The notes under the pieces are model-generated. The model was not told the origin of the DNA and did no database searches. It saw only the letters and a list, made by a program, of their open reading frames with translations. Shown in pieces: positions 14,575 through 24,333 of a stretch of 33,717 bases of DNA. The stretch is taken from NCBI GenBank assembly GCA_004213645.1, contig SGZF01000010.1, forward strand, positions 1 through 33,717. The letters run 5' to 3'. Position numbers and translations under genes: made by a program. This stretch comes from Flavobacteriales bacterium. GTDB taxonomy: Bacteria; Bacteroidota; Bacteroidia; Flavobacteriales; Flavobacteriaceae. The stretch's first letter is position 1; the number at the start of each line of letters is the position of its first letter.

Positions 14575-16698
14575 ATGGACTACACATATCTTATCCCAAT
14601 AGCTGGAATTATAGCGTTAATATTTGTTTTTATTAAAAACGCATCAGTTTCAAAAAAAGAAGTTGGAAACGCAAAAATGGCAAAAATTGCAAAAAATATT
14701 GCAGATGGAGCTATGGCATTTTTGAAGGCTGAATATAAAATATTATCAATTTTTGTAATTATTACAGCTATTTTACTTGCATTTAAAGGTATTAATGAAG
14801 GAAGCAGTTGGTTAGTTGCTGTTTCATTTGTTGTTGGAGCACTTTGTTCAGGTCTTGCAGGTTTTATTGGAATGCAAGTTGCAACCAAAGCTAATGTTAG
14901 AACAACCAATGCTGCTCAAGACTCTCTTGGAAAAGCACTTGAAATTGCATTTTCTGGTGGATCAGTAATGGGAATGGGTGTTGTAGGATTAGGAGTTCTT
15001 GGAGTTGGATCTTTATTTATAATTTACAAACCAATGTTTACAGATATTAATACTGTTATACAAGTTTTATCTGGATTTTCGTTAGGTGCATCATCAATTG
15101 CATTATTTGCTAGAGTTGGTGGTGGTATATACACTAAGGCTGCAGATGTTGGTGCTGATTTAGTAGGAAAAGTTGAGGCAGGTATTCCTGAGGATCATCC
15201 TCTGAATCCTGCTACAATTGCAGATAATGTTGGAGATAATGTTGGAGATGTAGCTGGAATGGGAGCAGATTTATTTGAATCATTTGTAGGCTCTATAATT
15301 GGAGCCATGGTTTTAGGTGCTGCTTTTGTTGGTTTAAATGAATTTTCTGGTATTGAAATTAACGCAGTATTACTTCCTTTATATATTGCTGCCTCCGGAA
15401 TTATAATGTCAATAATTGGTACTTTCTTTGTTAGAGTTAAAGAGGGAGGAGACCCACATACAGCTTTAAATACAGGTGAGTTTTTATCTGCCGGATTGAT
15501 GATTGCTGTTACATATTTCTTAATTCAAAGTTTGCTCCCTGAATCATGGATCTTCAATGATATTGTATTTACTTCAAATGGAGTTTTTTATGCAACAATA
15601 AGTGGTTTGATTGCAGGACTTGCAGTTGGTAAAGTAACTGAATATTATACTGCTACAGGAAAAAAGCCTGTGCTTTCAATTGTTGAGCAATCTGAAACTG
15701 GTGCTGCAACAACAATTATAGCTGGACTAGGAGTTGGTATGATTTCAACTGCATTACCTATAATATTTATATGTGCTGCAATTCTTATCTCATTCCATTT
15801 TGCAGGTTTATACGGTATTGCTATTGCAGCAGTTGGAATGCTTGCTAATACTGGAATTCAATTAGCTGTTGATGCATATGGTCCAATATCAGATAATGCA
15901 GGTGGGATTGCGGAAATGGCAGATTTAGATCCTGTTGTAAGAGAAAGGACTGATAAACTTGATGCGGTTGGAAATACAACTGCAGCTATTGGAAAGGGTT
16001 TTGCAATTGCGTCAGCTGCACTAACAGCTTTAGCTTTATTTGCAGCATTTATGCAAACAGCTCAAATTACTTCAATAGATATATCAAAACCAATAGTAAT
16101 GAGTGGGTTACTTCTCGGTGCAATGTTACCTTTTATTTTCTCTGCTCTTTCAATGAAAGCTGTTGGAAAAGCTGCAATGAGTATGATTGAGGAAGTTAGA
16201 AGACAGTTCAGAGATCTTCCAAAACTTAAAGCAGCTCTTGAGATTATGAGAAAATATGACTCAGATCTTTCAAAAGCAACTAAAGAAGATTTAAAAATTT
16301 TTAATGATGCAGATGGAGTTGCAGAATATAGCAAATGTGTTGAAATATCAACACAAGCTGCCTTAAGAGAAATGGTGTTGCCTGGATTAATGGCTATTAC
16401 TGTTCCCGTTATAATTGGTTTTGTAGGAGGTGCTGAAATGCTAGGAGGACTTTTAGCTGGAGTTACTTCATGTGGAGTTTTAATGGCAATTTTTCAATCA
16501 AATGCAGGAGGTGCTTGGGACAATGCAAAAAAAATGATTGAAGAACAAGGTAAGAAAGGAACTGAAGCACACAAAGCTGCAGTTGTTGGTGACACAGTAG
16601 GTGATCCATTTAAGGATACATCAGGACCATCACTAAACATTCTTCTTAAGTTAATTGCAGTTGTTGCTCTAGTTATCGCTCCTTTATTGGTAGGTTAA
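14575..16698 (+). CDS. hppA: Membrane-bound, K+-dependent ion-pumping pyrophosphatase
   Basis: HppA hydrolyses cytoplasmic PPi and pumps Na+ and/or H+ outward. The 707-aa polytopic protein fits the 16-helix family. The PPi site is complete: [46 protein letters not shown] (two DNVGD-type repeats) and, near the C-terminus, [25 protein letters not shown] at about 466-471 has Ala470 where K+-independent enzymes have Lys, so a K+-dependent type is expected. In that branch Na+ pumping is common, but ion specificity cannot be fixed by eye. Its stop shares TTAA with pdhB. Confidence 0.96.
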   Translation: MDYTYLIPIAGIIALIFVFIKNASVSKKEVGNAKMAKIAKNIADGAMAFLKAEYKILSIFVIITAILLAFKGINEGSSWLVAVSFVVGALCSGLAGFIGMQVATKANVRTTNAAQDSLGKALEIAFSGGSVMGMGVVGLGVLGVGSLFIIYKPMFTDINTVIQVLSGFSLGASSIALFARVGGGIYTKAADVGADLVGKVEAGIPEDHPLNPATIADNVGDNVGDVAGMGADLFESFVGSIIGAMVLGAAFVGLNEFSGIEINAVLLPLYIAASGIIMSIIGTFFVRVKEGGDPHTALNTGEFLSAGLMIAVTYFLIQSLLPESWIFNDIVFTSNGVFYATISGLIAGLAVGKVTEYYTATGKKPVLSIVEQSETGAATTIIAGLGVGMISTALPIIFICAAILISFHFAGLYGIAIAAVGMLANTGIQLAVDAYGPISDNAGGIAEMADLDPVVRERTDKLDAVGNTTAAIGKGFAIASAALTALALFAAFMQTAQITSIDISKPIVMSGLLLGAMLPFIFSALSMKAVGKAAMSMIEEVRRQFRDLPKLKAALEIMRKYDSDLSKATKEDLKIFNDADGVAEYSKCVEISTQAALREMVLPGLMAITVPVIIGFVGGAEMLGGLLAGVTSCGVLMAIFQSNAGGAWDNAKKMIEEQGKKGTEAHKAAVVGDTVGDPFKDTSGPSLNILLKLIAVVALVIAPLLVG

Positions 16699-17672
16699 AT
16701 ATAAAGTACCTTTTTAACAGCTTTGATTACCTCTTCGCTATTTGGTAGCCATTCTTCCAATAAAACTGGTGAATATGGAGTCGGTGTGTCTGCATTATTA
16801 ACCTTTTCTACAGGAGCATCCAGGAAATCAAAAATCTCATTCTGAACTTTATGAGAGATGTCGGTCGAAATATTTCCAAATGGCCAAGCCTCTTCAAGTA
16901 TAACTAATCGATTAGTTTTTTTTACAGAATCAAGGACTGTTTTATAGTCAATTGGTCTGAGCGTTCTTAGATCAATGATCTCACACTCAATTCCATCTTT
17001 TTCTAAAATTTCAGCTGCTTTATAAGCTTCCTTTATAATTTTACCAAATGACACTACTGTAACATCTTTTCCTTTTCGTTTTATATCAGCAACTCCTATC
17101 GGAAGTGTATATTCGCCTTCAGGAATTTCACCCTTATCTCCATACATCTGTTCTGATTCCATAAAAATTACTGGATCATCATCTCTAATTGCAGATTTTA
17201 ATAATCCCTTTGCATCATATGGGTTTGAAGGAACAATTACTTTTAGTCCAGGACAATTTGCAAACCAACTTTCGAATGCTTGAGAATGAGTAGCCCCCAG
17301 TTGACCAGCAGAAGCAGTTGGACCTCTAAATACAATTGGACAAGGAAACTGACCACCTGACATTTGTCTAATCTTTGCAGCATTATTAATTATTTGATCT
17401 ATTCCAACTAAAGAAAAATTAAATGTCATAAATTCTATTATCGGCCTAGCTCCAACCATGGTTGAACCTACTCCTACTCCAGAAAATCCTGCTTCCGAAA
17501 TTGGTGTATCTATTACTCTCAATTCTCCAAACTCATCAAGCATTCCTTTTGATGCTTTATATGCTCCATTATATTCAGCAACTTCCTCCCCCATTAAATA
17601 AATACTTTTATCTCTTCTCATCTCCTCTGACATAGCTTCACAAATTGCTTCTCTAAACTGGATCGTCTTCAT
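16695..17672 (-). CDS. pdhB: Pyruvate dehydrogenase E1 component, beta subunit
   Basis: This is the beta half of the two-chain thiamine-diphosphate E1 enzyme, 325 aa from the chosen start [10 protein letters not shown]. Landmarks are [35 protein letters not shown] (ThDP-facing Glu), [12 protein letters not shown] and the C-terminal transketolase domain with LRTLRPID. The frame continues six codons upstream to TTG at 17690, but that TTG falls inside a -7 promoter box, so ATG at 17672 is preferred. The alpha subunit and E2/E3 are not in the window. Branched-chain keto acid E1-beta is a close relative; the extended match to PdhB makes pyruvate more likely. Confidence 0.92.
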   Translation of the reverse strand: MKTIQFREAICEAMSEEMRRDKSIYLMGEEVAEYNGAYKASKGMLDEFGELRVIDTPISEAGFSGVGVGSTMVGARPIIEFMTFNFSLVGIDQIINNAAKIRQMSGGQFPCPIVFRGPTASAGQLGATHSQAFESWFANCPGLKVIVPSNPYDAKGLLKSAIRDDDPVIFMESEQMYGDKGEIPEGEYTLPIGVADIKRKGKDVTVVSFGKIIKEAYKAAEILEKDGIECEIIDLRTLRPIDYKTVLDSVKKTNRLVILEEAWPFGNISTDISHKVQNEIFDFLDAPVEKVNNADTPTPYSPVLLEEWLPNSEEVIKAVKKVLYI

Positions 17673-17687
17673 AATTAAAATTTTATG

Positions 17688-17695
17688 CAAATTTA
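17688..17695 (-). promoter_or_regulatory. Candidate -7 promoter element for pdhB
   Basis: TAAATTTG on the minus strand matches the -7 consensus, 15 bases before the pdhB ATG at 17672. No TTTG is seen at the -33 distance. The element supports the shorter pdhB start. Confidence 0.4.
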
Positions 17696-17774
17696 ATCAT
17701 AAAAAAAATATTTCCTGTAGTGCTCTTATGAGATTTAAATTTTATTTAATTAATTTGTGGAATTATAATTTTAC

Positions 17775-18386
17775 ATGGAATTGGTAGAGTTAAAAATTCA
17801 AGGAATATCATATAGTGATAATACTTCAGGAGCTTTTGCTCTAATCTTAGATGAGATAAATGGCAGTAGGAAGTTACCTATAGTAATTGGAGGCTTTGAG
17901 GCGCAGGCAATTGCTATTGCTCTAGAAAAGAAAATCAAGACTTCAAGACCCTTGACTCATGAATTATTTCAAAAATTTGCTGATAATTTTGATATAAAGC
18001 TAAATCACATAATAATTTACAAATTGGTTGATGGTGTTTTTCACTCAAATATCTTTTGTGAAAAAGACAATAAAATTATTAAGATAGATTCTAGAACATC
18101 TGATGCAATCGTGTTAGCATTAAGATTTAATGCCTCTATTTTTGTTAAAAAAGAAATTTTAGATGATGCTGGATTTGAAGACAATGAAAAATATATCAAT
18201 GAAATTAATCTTACTGATAATAAATTTTTTAAAACTGAAAAATCTGAAAAAAAGGTTTATAATTCTAAAGACATAAAAAAAATATCAACAAACAAAATAA
18301 AAAAAATGCTTCAAAAAAGTTTAGAGAATGAAGAATATGAAATGGCAGCAAAATTAAGAGATGAATTAAATTTTAGAAAAGTGTAA
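17775..18386 (+). CDS. Bifunctional nuclease family protein (DUF151) with C-terminal UVR domain
   Basis: Residues 1 to about 135 are a DUF151 domain: [34 protein letters not shown] (35-52), RPLTHELF (about 58-65) and the core [14 protein letters not shown]. Residues about 165-200 form a UVR motif ([22 protein letters not shown]), an interaction module also seen in UvrB/UvrC and ClpC/McsA. Plant and archaeal-type DUF151 relatives have DNase and RNase activity, so nuclease activity here is inferred from family only. It starts a four-gene plus-strand operon with thyA one base downstream. Confidence 0.9.
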   Translation: MELVELKIQGISYSDNTSGAFALILDEINGSRKLPIVIGGFEAQAIAIALEKKIKTSRPLTHELFQKFADNFDIKLNHIIIYKLVDGVFHSNIFCEKDNKIIKIDSRTSDAIVLALRFNASIFVKKEILDDAGFEDNEKYINEINLTDNKFFKTEKSEKKVYNSKDIKKISTNKIKKMLQKSLENEEYEMAAKLRDELNFRKV

Positions 18387-18387
18387 A

Positions 18388-19212
18388 ATGAAACAATATA
18401 TAAACTTACTTAAGCATATAAGTGATAATGGTGTTATAAAAAAAGATAGAACAGGTACTGGCACCATAAGTATTTTTGGACATCAAATGAGATTCAATCT
18501 TCAAGATGGGTTTCCATTGGTAACTACTAAGAAATTACATTTAAGGTCTATAATTCACGAACTAATTTGGTTTATTAATGGTGAAACAAATATTAAATAT
18601 CTTAAGGATAACGGAGTTACAATATGGGATGAATGGGCTGATAATAATGGTGATTTAGGTCCAATATACGGCCACCAATGGAGAAATTGGAACAGCGATG
18701 GAATAGATCAACTTAAAGAAGTAATAGACTCATTAAAAATAAATCCGTCAAGTAGAAGAATGATTGTAACTGCTTGGAATCCAAATATTATTCCTGATAG
18801 TAAAAAATCTTTTAGTGAAAATATTCAGAATGGAAAGGCAGCCTTACCTCCTTGTCATGCTTTTTTTCAATTTTATGTTGCTGATAATAAATTATCATGT
18901 CAAATGTACCAGAGAAGTGCTGATGTTTTTCTTGGCGTCCCGTTTAATATTGCATCATATTCATTATTAACTCATATGATTGCTCAAGTATGTGGATATG
19001 ACGTAGGTGATTTTATACATACATTTGGAGATACCCATATTTACTTAAATCATGTTGAACAAGTTAAACTTCAATTGTCAAGAGAACCAATGGCACTCCC
19101 TACATTAAAACTTAATAAGGCTATTAAAAACATAGAAGATTTTAAGTTTGAAGATATTGAGATCTTAAATTATAAATCTCATTCACCCATCAAAGGTAAG
19201 ATTTCAGTATAA
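18388..19212 (+). CDS. thyA: Thymidylate synthase
   Basis: ThyA methylates dUMP to dTMP with methylene-tetrahydrofolate, producing dihydrofolate. The 274-aa protein is standard ThyA with a short insertion ([12 protein letters not shown], about 140-151) before the active site. The nucleophile is Cys156 in [12 protein letters not shown]. Other landmarks are [11 protein letters not shown] (21-31), [11 protein letters not shown] (91-101), the phosphate-binding [12 protein letters not shown] (121-132), [18 protein letters not shown] and the HIYLNHVEQ motif. It is one base after the DUF151 gene and 4 bases before folA, whose product recycles the dihydrofolate formed here. Confidence 0.97.
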   Translation: MKQYINLLKHISDNGVIKKDRTGTGTISIFGHQMRFNLQDGFPLVTTKKLHLRSIIHELIWFINGETNIKYLKDNGVTIWDEWADNNGDLGPIYGHQWRNWNSDGIDQLKEVIDSLKINPSSRRMIVTAWNPNIIPDSKKSFSENIQNGKAALPPCHAFFQFYVADNKLSCQMYQRSADVFLGVPFNIASYSLLTHMIAQVCGYDVGDFIHTFGDTHIYLNHVEQVKLQLSREPMALPTLKLNKAIKNIEDFKFEDIEILNYKSHSPIKGKISV

Positions 19213-19216
19213 TAAT

Positions 19217-19711
19217 ATGGTAAAAAAAGAGCTTACGATAATTGCAGCTGCCTCAATTAATAATGTTATTGGACATGATAATAGACTAATCTGGAATATT
19301 CCTAAAGATTTAAAAAGATTTAAAGAGCTTACCCAAAATCATTCTGTAATAATGGGTAGAAAAACTTTTGAGTCTCTTCCTTACCCTTTACCTAATAGGG
19401 TAAATATCGTAGTTACACGAAATACTGAATATTACAATGATGGTATAATAATTTGTAAAAGCATTAAAGAAGCACTCAATCATTGTAAGAATGATACTCA
19501 ACCTTTTATAATTGGTGGCGGAGAAATATATTCTCAAACTATTGATATTGCTGATAAAATTGAGTTAACAAGAGTATATAAAAATTTTGATGGAGATGCA
19601 TATTTTCCTGAAATTCCTCATGATAAATTTAAGTTAATTAATGATGATGTACATGAAGTTATTGAAGGTGAAAATATTAAATACTCTTTTTTAACTTATA
19701 TAAAGAAATGA
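19217..19711 (+). CDS. folA: Dihydrofolate reductase
   Basis: FolA reduces dihydrofolate with NADPH. The 164-aa protein has AAASINNVIGHDNRLIWNIPKDLKRFK near the N-terminus, with the catalytic acid Asp31 in PKDLKRFK, then VIMGRKTFESLP (44-55), the NADPH-side NIVVTRN, and FIIGGGEIYSQ. All family hallmarks are in place. It lies 4 bases after thyA and 1 base before fabD, so it is co-transcribed with the enzyme that makes its substrate. Confidence 0.96.
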   Translation: MVKKELTIIAAASINNVIGHDNRLIWNIPKDLKRFKELTQNHSVIMGRKTFESLPYPLPNRVNIVVTRNTEYYNDGIIICKSIKEALNHCKNDTQPFIIGGGEIYSQTIDIADKIELTRVYKNFDGDAYFPEIPHDKFKLINDDVHEVIEGENIKYSFLTYIKK

Positions 19712-19712
19712 T

Positions 19713-20585
19713 ATGAAAGCATACATATTCCCTGGACAAGGTTCTCAAAAACCAGGAATGGGTAAAGATTTATTTAATGATATAGAAGAATCTAGAGAAC
19801 TTTTCAAAAGAGCTAATAATATTTTAAATTTCAATATAACAGAACTTATGTTTGATGGCACTAATGAAGATCTTCTTCAAACAAAAGTTACTCAGCCAGC
19901 CATTTTTATTCACTCTGTGATTTTAGCATTAACATCTAAAACATTTAAACCTGATGTATGTGCAGGTCATTCCCTCGGTGAGTTTTCTGCTCTTGTTGCA
20001 TCCAAATCAATAAGCTTTGAAAATGGTTTAAAATTGGTTTCCATCAGAGCAAATGCAATGCAAAGAGCATGTCAAGAAACTAAAGGCACTATGGCTGCAA
20101 TACTTGGCTTATCTGATGATATTGTTGAGTTTGCGTGTAATGAAATCGATGGAATTGTTAAACCTGCTAATTATAACTGTCCAGGTCAATTGGTAATTTC
20201 AGGAGAATTAAGTGCAGTAGAAAAAGCGTGTGAATTACTTAAAGAAAAAGGTGCAAGAAGAGCATTAATTCTTCCTGTGAGCGGGGCTTTCCATTCAGAT
20301 TTAATGAACTCTGCTTCAAACGAATTGAAAGAAGGAATAAATAATATTGATTTTAAAGCACCTAACTGTCCTATTTATCAAAATTTTACCGCGTCTGAAG
20401 TAATCGATCCGTTAGTTATTAGAGAAAATCTACTTAATCAATTAACAGGTCCTGTTCTTTGGACACAAAGTATAAACAAAATGATTTCAAACGGTGTCAA
20501 AGAATTTATTGAAGTTGGACCAGGAAATACTCTTCAAGGATTAATTAAAAAGATTGATGGAGACGTTATTGTAAATAAAATGTAA
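19713..20585 (+). CDS. fabD: Malonyl-CoA:acyl carrier protein transacylase
   Basis: FabD loads malonyl groups onto ACP for fatty acid synthesis. The 290-aa protein begins FPGQGSQKPGMG (6-17), has the nucleophile Ser87 in GHSLGEFSAL, Arg112 in SIRANAMQ, the catalytic His194 in SGAFHSDLM, and a C-terminal EVGPGNTLQGL. It is the last gene of the DUF151-thyA-folA-fabD operon and stops two bases before the stop of the convergent amidohydrolase gene. Confidence 0.96.
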   Translation: MKAYIFPGQGSQKPGMGKDLFNDIEESRELFKRANNILNFNITELMFDGTNEDLLQTKVTQPAIFIHSVILALTSKTFKPDVCAGHSLGEFSALVASKSISFENGLKLVSIRANAMQRACQETKGTMAAILGLSDDIVEFACNEIDGIVKPANYNCPGQLVISGELSAVEKACELLKEKGARRALILPVSGAFHSDLMNSASNELKEGINNIDFKAPNCPIYQNFTASEVIDPLVIRENLLNQLTGPVLWTQSINKMISNGVKEFIEVGPGNTLQGLIKKIDGDVIVNKM

Positions 20586-20587
20586 AT

Positions 20588-21862
20588 TTATTTTTTATAG
20601 ACCTCACCATTTTTCATTACAAAAATGATGTTTTTTAAAGTTGAAACATCTTCTGTTGGACTATCGTTTGTTGCAATAATATCTGCATAAAATCCTTCCT
20701 TAATTTGACCTAACAAATTATTCATGTTAAGTAATTTTGCATTTGTAATTGTAGCTGATTTAATAGAATACTCTGCAGGAATTCCAATTTCATCCCAGTA
20801 TACAAATTCACCTGCATTTTCTCCGTGTGGAAAAACTCCTGCATCAGTTCCAAATGCAATTGGTACACCCATTTCATATGCTTTTTTTGTTGAGGCTTTA
20901 TTCTGAACTCCAACCTCTAAGGCCTTTGGGATTATAATTGCAGGATAATATCCTGGAATACTAGCCATTTTAGCAACATGTTCACCTGCACTAATTGTTG
21001 GTACTAAGTAAGTGTTTTTTTCTCTCATAAGTTTCATTGTTCTTTCTTTCATAATAGATCCATGTTCTATAGTTCTTACTCCTGATTTAACTGCTCTATA
21101 CATTCCTTCATCTCCATGAGCATGGGCAGCAACATGCATTCCATAATCATTTGCGGTATTTACTATAGCTCTCATAACTTCTTCAGTAAATTGAGGATTT
21201 TGACCATTTTTTGCCATACTCATTACTCCTCCAGTAGCTGTAATTTTTATCAAATCAGCACCATTTTTATACCTGTATCTAACTGCTTTTCTGGCATCAG
21301 CAACTGAATTAACAACTCCATCTTCTGGACCTGGATCTTCGACTAAGTCAGCTCTATAACCATTAGTAGGATCTCCATGGCCACCTGTTGTAGCAATAGT
21401 TTTTCCAGATGTAAATATTCGTGGTCCAATAACAACACCTTTATTAATAGCATTTCTAAGAGAAATATTAACTCCAGATCCTCCAACATCTCTTACTGTT
21501 GTAAATCCTGCTAACAAAGTTTTTTTTGCAACTACTGTAGATCTAAATGCTACATCTGCTTTACTATCTTGAAATCTATTTATATATGTATCTTTTCCCC
21601 CTGATTCACTTTCCATATGAACATGAAAATCTATTAGGCCTGGAAGGACTACTTTAGATTTAAGGTCATAAACTATTACATCACTATTTTTAGGTAAGAT
21701 GAATCCATCTTCAACAGAGCTAATTATATTCTCAGAGATTACAATTGTTTTGTTTAATTTATATTTTCCCGAGTTAGAATCATAAATTTTACCTGCATGT
21801 ATAAATATATCTTGAGACAACAATGATGTTGTCATAAATAAGAAAATCAACAACTTTTTCAT
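20588..21862 (-). CDS. Exported metal-dependent amidohydrolase (imidazolonepropionase / Xaa-Pro dipeptidase-like)
   Basis: The first 16-17 residues (MKKLLIFLFMTTSLLSQ) form a signal peptide, so it acts in the periplasm or outside. The TIM-barrel amidohydrolase core is complete: HVH at His80/His82, bridging Lys206 in LIKITATGG, His247/His249 in AAHAHG, His267 in IEHGS and Asp340 in FGTDAG. This layout is typical of a binuclear subgroup with peptidase activity on N-acyl or prolyl substrates, but I cannot name the substrate. A candidate promoter lies at 21876-21905. It runs in the same direction as the DegT gene upstream, 34 bases away. Confidence 0.88.
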   Translation of the reverse strand: MKKLLIFLFMTTSLLSQDIFIHAGKIYDSNSGKYKLNKTIVISENIISSVEDGFILPKNSDVIVYDLKSKVVLPGLIDFHVHMESESGGKDTYINRFQDSKADVAFRSTVVAKKTLLAGFTTVRDVGGSGVNISLRNAINKGVVIGPRIFTSGKTIATTGGHGDPTNGYRADLVEDPGPEDGVVNSVADARKAVRYRYKNGADLIKITATGGVMSMAKNGQNPQFTEEVMRAIVNTANDYGMHVAAHAHGDEGMYRAVKSGVRTIEHGSIMKERTMKLMREKNTYLVPTISAGEHVAKMASIPGYYPAIIIPKALEVGVQNKASTKKAYEMGVPIAFGTDAGVFPHGENAGEFVYWDEIGIPAEYSIKSATITNAKLLNMNNLLGQIKEGFYADIIATNDSPTEDVSTLKNIIFVMKNGEVYKK

Positions 21863-21875
21863 GATAGTTTTTTGC

Positions 21876-21905
21876 TAAAGTAAAGGAATTGAATATTTAT
21901 TCAAA
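21876..21905 (-). promoter_or_regulatory. Candidate promoter of the exported amidohydrolase gene
   Basis: The minus strand has TTTG (21905-21902), an 18-base spacer and TACTTTAG (21883-21876), one mismatch from TAnnTTTG. The -33 box lies inside the end of the DegT gene, and the ATG is 13 bases after the -7 box. Confidence 0.4.
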
Positions 21906-23027
21906 AAAACTGATTATAGTATTGGATATAAATTTAATCTGTTTTTTTGTTAACTCAGTATGCATAGGCAACGAAATAACCTGATTTTTTACGTTGTTTG
22001 TAACTGGAAAGTCAATATCAGAGGAAAAATCTTGTTTGTAAGCTTTCTGCTCATGAAATCCAAGAGGATAAAAGATTCCAAATGGAATATTCTTTTTTGA
22101 AAGGTGATCTACAAGTTTATCTCGTTTACCATTTTTAATTTTCAATGTGTACTGATGATAGACATGAGAATCAGAATCTGATTCTATAAATGGTACTTCA
22201 ATTTGTTGAATATTTTGAAAAGCTGAATTATATAGGAGTGCAGCTTCTTGTCTTCTGTTATTGTATTTATCTAAATATTTAAGTTTTACATTTAAAATTG
22301 CAGCTTGAATAGAATCTAGACGTGAATTTACTCCAATTTCATCATGGTAATATCTTTCATACATACCATGATTTACAATACCTCTCATCTTATACGCTAG
22401 ATTATCTGAGTTTGTGAGTATTGCCCCGCCATCGCCATAGCATCCAAGATTTTTTGTAGGATAAAAAGATGTTGTAGCAATATCTCCAATAGTTCCAGAC
22501 ATTTGTTTCTGAGAATTTGAAAACTTATATTTTGAACCAAGTGCTTGAGCATTGTCTTCAATTACTTGTAAATTATTCTTATTTGCAATCTCTAAGATTT
22601 CTTCCATTCTACATGATTGACCAAACAAATGAACAGGAATTATAGCTTTAGTTTTATTAGAAATTTTGTGTTTAATAAGATCAGGATTAATATTAAATGT
22701 CCTAGGATCAATATCAATGACTACCGGCTTAAGACCTAATAGCAGAATAACTTCAATTGTTGAAGCAAATGAAAAGTTTGTAGTTATAACTTCATCTCCT
22801 CTTTCTAAATTAAGCGCCATCAATGCAATTTGCAGTGCATCAGTTCCGTTGGCGCATGGAATTACATGTTTTACTCCTAAGTACTCTTGTAAATTATTTT
22901 GAAACTCTTTTACTATTGGGCCATTAACAAATGAAGATGTATTAATTACCTTTTTAATCTCTCTATTAACTTGCCACCTGATCTTTCTGTATTGACCATT
23001 AAGATCAACCATATTAATTTTTTTCAT
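21897..23027 (-). CDS. DegT/DnrJ/EryC1/StrS-family sugar aminotransferase
   Basis: This is a PLP enzyme that usually aminates keto-sugar nucleotides for surface glycans. The start MKKINMVDLNGQY is typical. Landmarks, numbered from the chosen ATG, are SSFVNGP (31-37), ANGTDALQIAL (59-69), NFSFASTIE, AIIPVHLFGQ, EDNAQALG and the PLP-Lys192 in FYPTKNLGCYGDGGAI. The frame extends three codons further to TTG at 23036, but that codon lies inside the -7 box TAATTTTG, so ATG at 23027 is better supported. The neighbouring waaA is divergent and also acts in envelope glycan assembly, which fits a role in LPS or O-antigen sugars. Substrate unknown. Confidence 0.9.
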   Translation of the reverse strand: MKKINMVDLNGQYRKIRWQVNREIKKVINTSSFVNGPIVKEFQNNLQEYLGVKHVIPCANGTDALQIALMALNLERGDEVITTNFSFASTIEVILLLGLKPVVIDIDPRTFNINPDLIKHKISNKTKAIIPVHLFGQSCRMEEILEIANKNNLQVIEDNAQALGSKYKFSNSQKQMSGTIGDIATTSFYPTKNLGCYGDGGAILTNSDNLAYKMRGIVNHGMYERYYHDEIGVNSRLDSIQAAILNVKLKYLDKYNNRRQEAALLYNSAFQNIQQIEVPFIESDSDSHVYHQYTLKIKNGKRDKLVDHLSKKNIPFGIFYPLGFHEQKAYKQDFSSDIDFPVTNNVKNQVISLPMHTELTKKQIKFISNTIISFFE

Positions 23028-23033
23028 CAAAAA

Positions 23034-23041
23034 CAAAATTA
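23034..23041 (-). promoter_or_regulatory. Candidate -7 promoter element of the DegT-family gene
   Basis: TAATTTTG on the minus strand fits TAnnTTTG and ends six bases before the ATG at 23027, implying a leaderless or nearly leaderless mRNA. No -33 TTTG is seen. Confidence 0.4.
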
Positions 23042-23047
23042 AAAAAG

Positions 23048-23055
23048 TATTTTTG
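23048..23055 (+). promoter_or_regulatory. Candidate -7 promoter element of waaA
   Basis: TATTTTTG fits the -7 consensus and lies 13 bases before the GTG start at 23069, back to back with the DegT element. No -33 TTTG is seen at the right distance. Confidence 0.35.
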
Positions 23056-23068
23056 GAAAAAGGTTTTA

Positions 23069-24304
23069 GTGAAAATTATTTATGAAATATTTATAATACT
23101 ATCATATTTGATATGTCAACCGTTAAGGATTTTCTCTACTAAAATAAATTTATTTTTCAAAGGTAGAAATGACTCATTTAAGGTTCTTGAACAAGAGGTT
23201 GATCCGTCCAATAATAATATTTGGATTCATGTATCGTCCCTTGGAGAATTTGAAATTGCCAAACCAATAATTGATTCGTTAAAATCAAAAATTGATAATC
23301 TTAAGATTATAATAACTTTTTTTTCTCCATCTGGTTTTGAAAACTCAAAAAATTATAAAAATGCTGATTCAAAAGTTTATCTCCCACTTGATACCTCGAG
23401 AAATGCAAAAAAATTTATTCAAATAGTGAATCCTAAAATAGCAGTTTTCGTTAAAAATGATATTTGGTCTAACTACATAACTTTTCTAAAAAAAAACAAT
23501 TCAATTATTTATTCAATATCATCAAAATATAGAAAGTCTCAGTTTTATTTTAAATTTTTTGGTTACTGGTTTTTAAATAAATTAAAACAAATAGATTTTT
23601 TCTTCGTTCAAGATGAAAATTCAAAAAATGTATTGGAAAAACACCTAATAAGTAACGTTATTGTGTCTGGTGATTCAAGATTTACTTCAGTTCTCAAGAC
23701 ACTAAAATCTAACAAGGAGATTAGTAAAATTGAAAGATTTATTAATTCTAAAAAATGTTTCATAGCCGGAAGTATATGGGAAAGTGATATTAAATTAATG
23801 GATGAAACCATAAAGAATAAAATTGAGAAATCTATAATTGCTCCACATGATATCTCACCAAAATTTATTGATCAATTAGAGAATTTATTTGCTAAAAATT
23901 CTGTAAGATTGTCATGTTTAAAGTCTGAAGATGATTTTAAAAGAAAAATTTTAATTATCGATTCAATTGGGGTCTTAAAATATATATATAAATATGGATA
24001 TGTTTCCTATGTAGGAGGTGGAATGTCTAATAATGGACTTCATAATATCCTTGAACCAGCAGTTTTTTCTTGTCCTGTTATAATTGGCAATAATTATAAA
24101 GGATATAATGAAGCTGAAGATTTAATAAAATTAGGTGGGGCTTTCACTGTAAAAGATGCAGAGGAGTTCTCTAAAATATTCACTAAATTAAACGATTCAG
24201 AAAAAAATAGACAAAGATCTGGTGAAGCTAACTTAAATTATATTATTAAAAATGCAGAAAAAAACTCTTTGGTATTAAAATCATTAATAGAGAATTTACA
24301 TTAA
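23069..24304 (+). CDS. waaA: 3-deoxy-D-manno-octulosonic acid (Kdo) transferase
   Basis: WaaA (KdtA) adds Kdo from CMP-Kdo to lipid IVA. The 411-aa GT-B glycosyltransferase starts with GTG and has a hydrophobic N-terminal membrane anchor (about 3-25). The catalytic Glu60 lies in VSSLGEFEIAKP. Later landmarks are TFFSPSGFE, VSGDSRF, FIAGSIWESD, IIAPHDIS and GGGMSNNGLHNILEPAVFSCPVIIG (CMP-Kdo site). The chain is complete. Alkaline phosphatase follows after 29 bases. Confidence 0.94.
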   Translation: MKIIYEIFIILSYLICQPLRIFSTKINLFFKGRNDSFKVLEQEVDPSNNNIWIHVSSLGEFEIAKPIIDSLKSKIDNLKIIITFFSPSGFENSKNYKNADSKVYLPLDTSRNAKKFIQIVNPKIAVFVKNDIWSNYITFLKKNNSIIYSISSKYRKSQFYFKFFGYWFLNKLKQIDFFFVQDENSKNVLEKHLISNVIVSGDSRFTSVLKTLKSNKEISKIERFINSKKCFIAGSIWESDIKLMDETIKNKIEKSIIAPHDISPKFIDQLENLFAKNSVRLSCLKSEDDFKRKILIIDSIGVLKYIYKYGYVSYVGGGMSNNGLHNILEPAVFSCPVIIGNNYKGYNEAEDLIKLGGAFTVKDAEEFSKIFTKLNDSEKNRQRSGEANLNYIIKNAEKNSLVLKSLIENLH

Positions 24305-24333
24305 TTAAAAAATATAAATATAAATTTACATAG

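Noticed and set aside
14580-14909. Minus-strand open frame inside hppA
   Set aside because: Its low-complexity Ile/Ala/Thr composition is the mirror of membrane helices of the pyrophosphatase.
17673-17690. TTG start and six extra codons for pdhB
   Set aside because: The TTG lies inside a -7 promoter box and the family N-terminus begins at MKTIQFREA.
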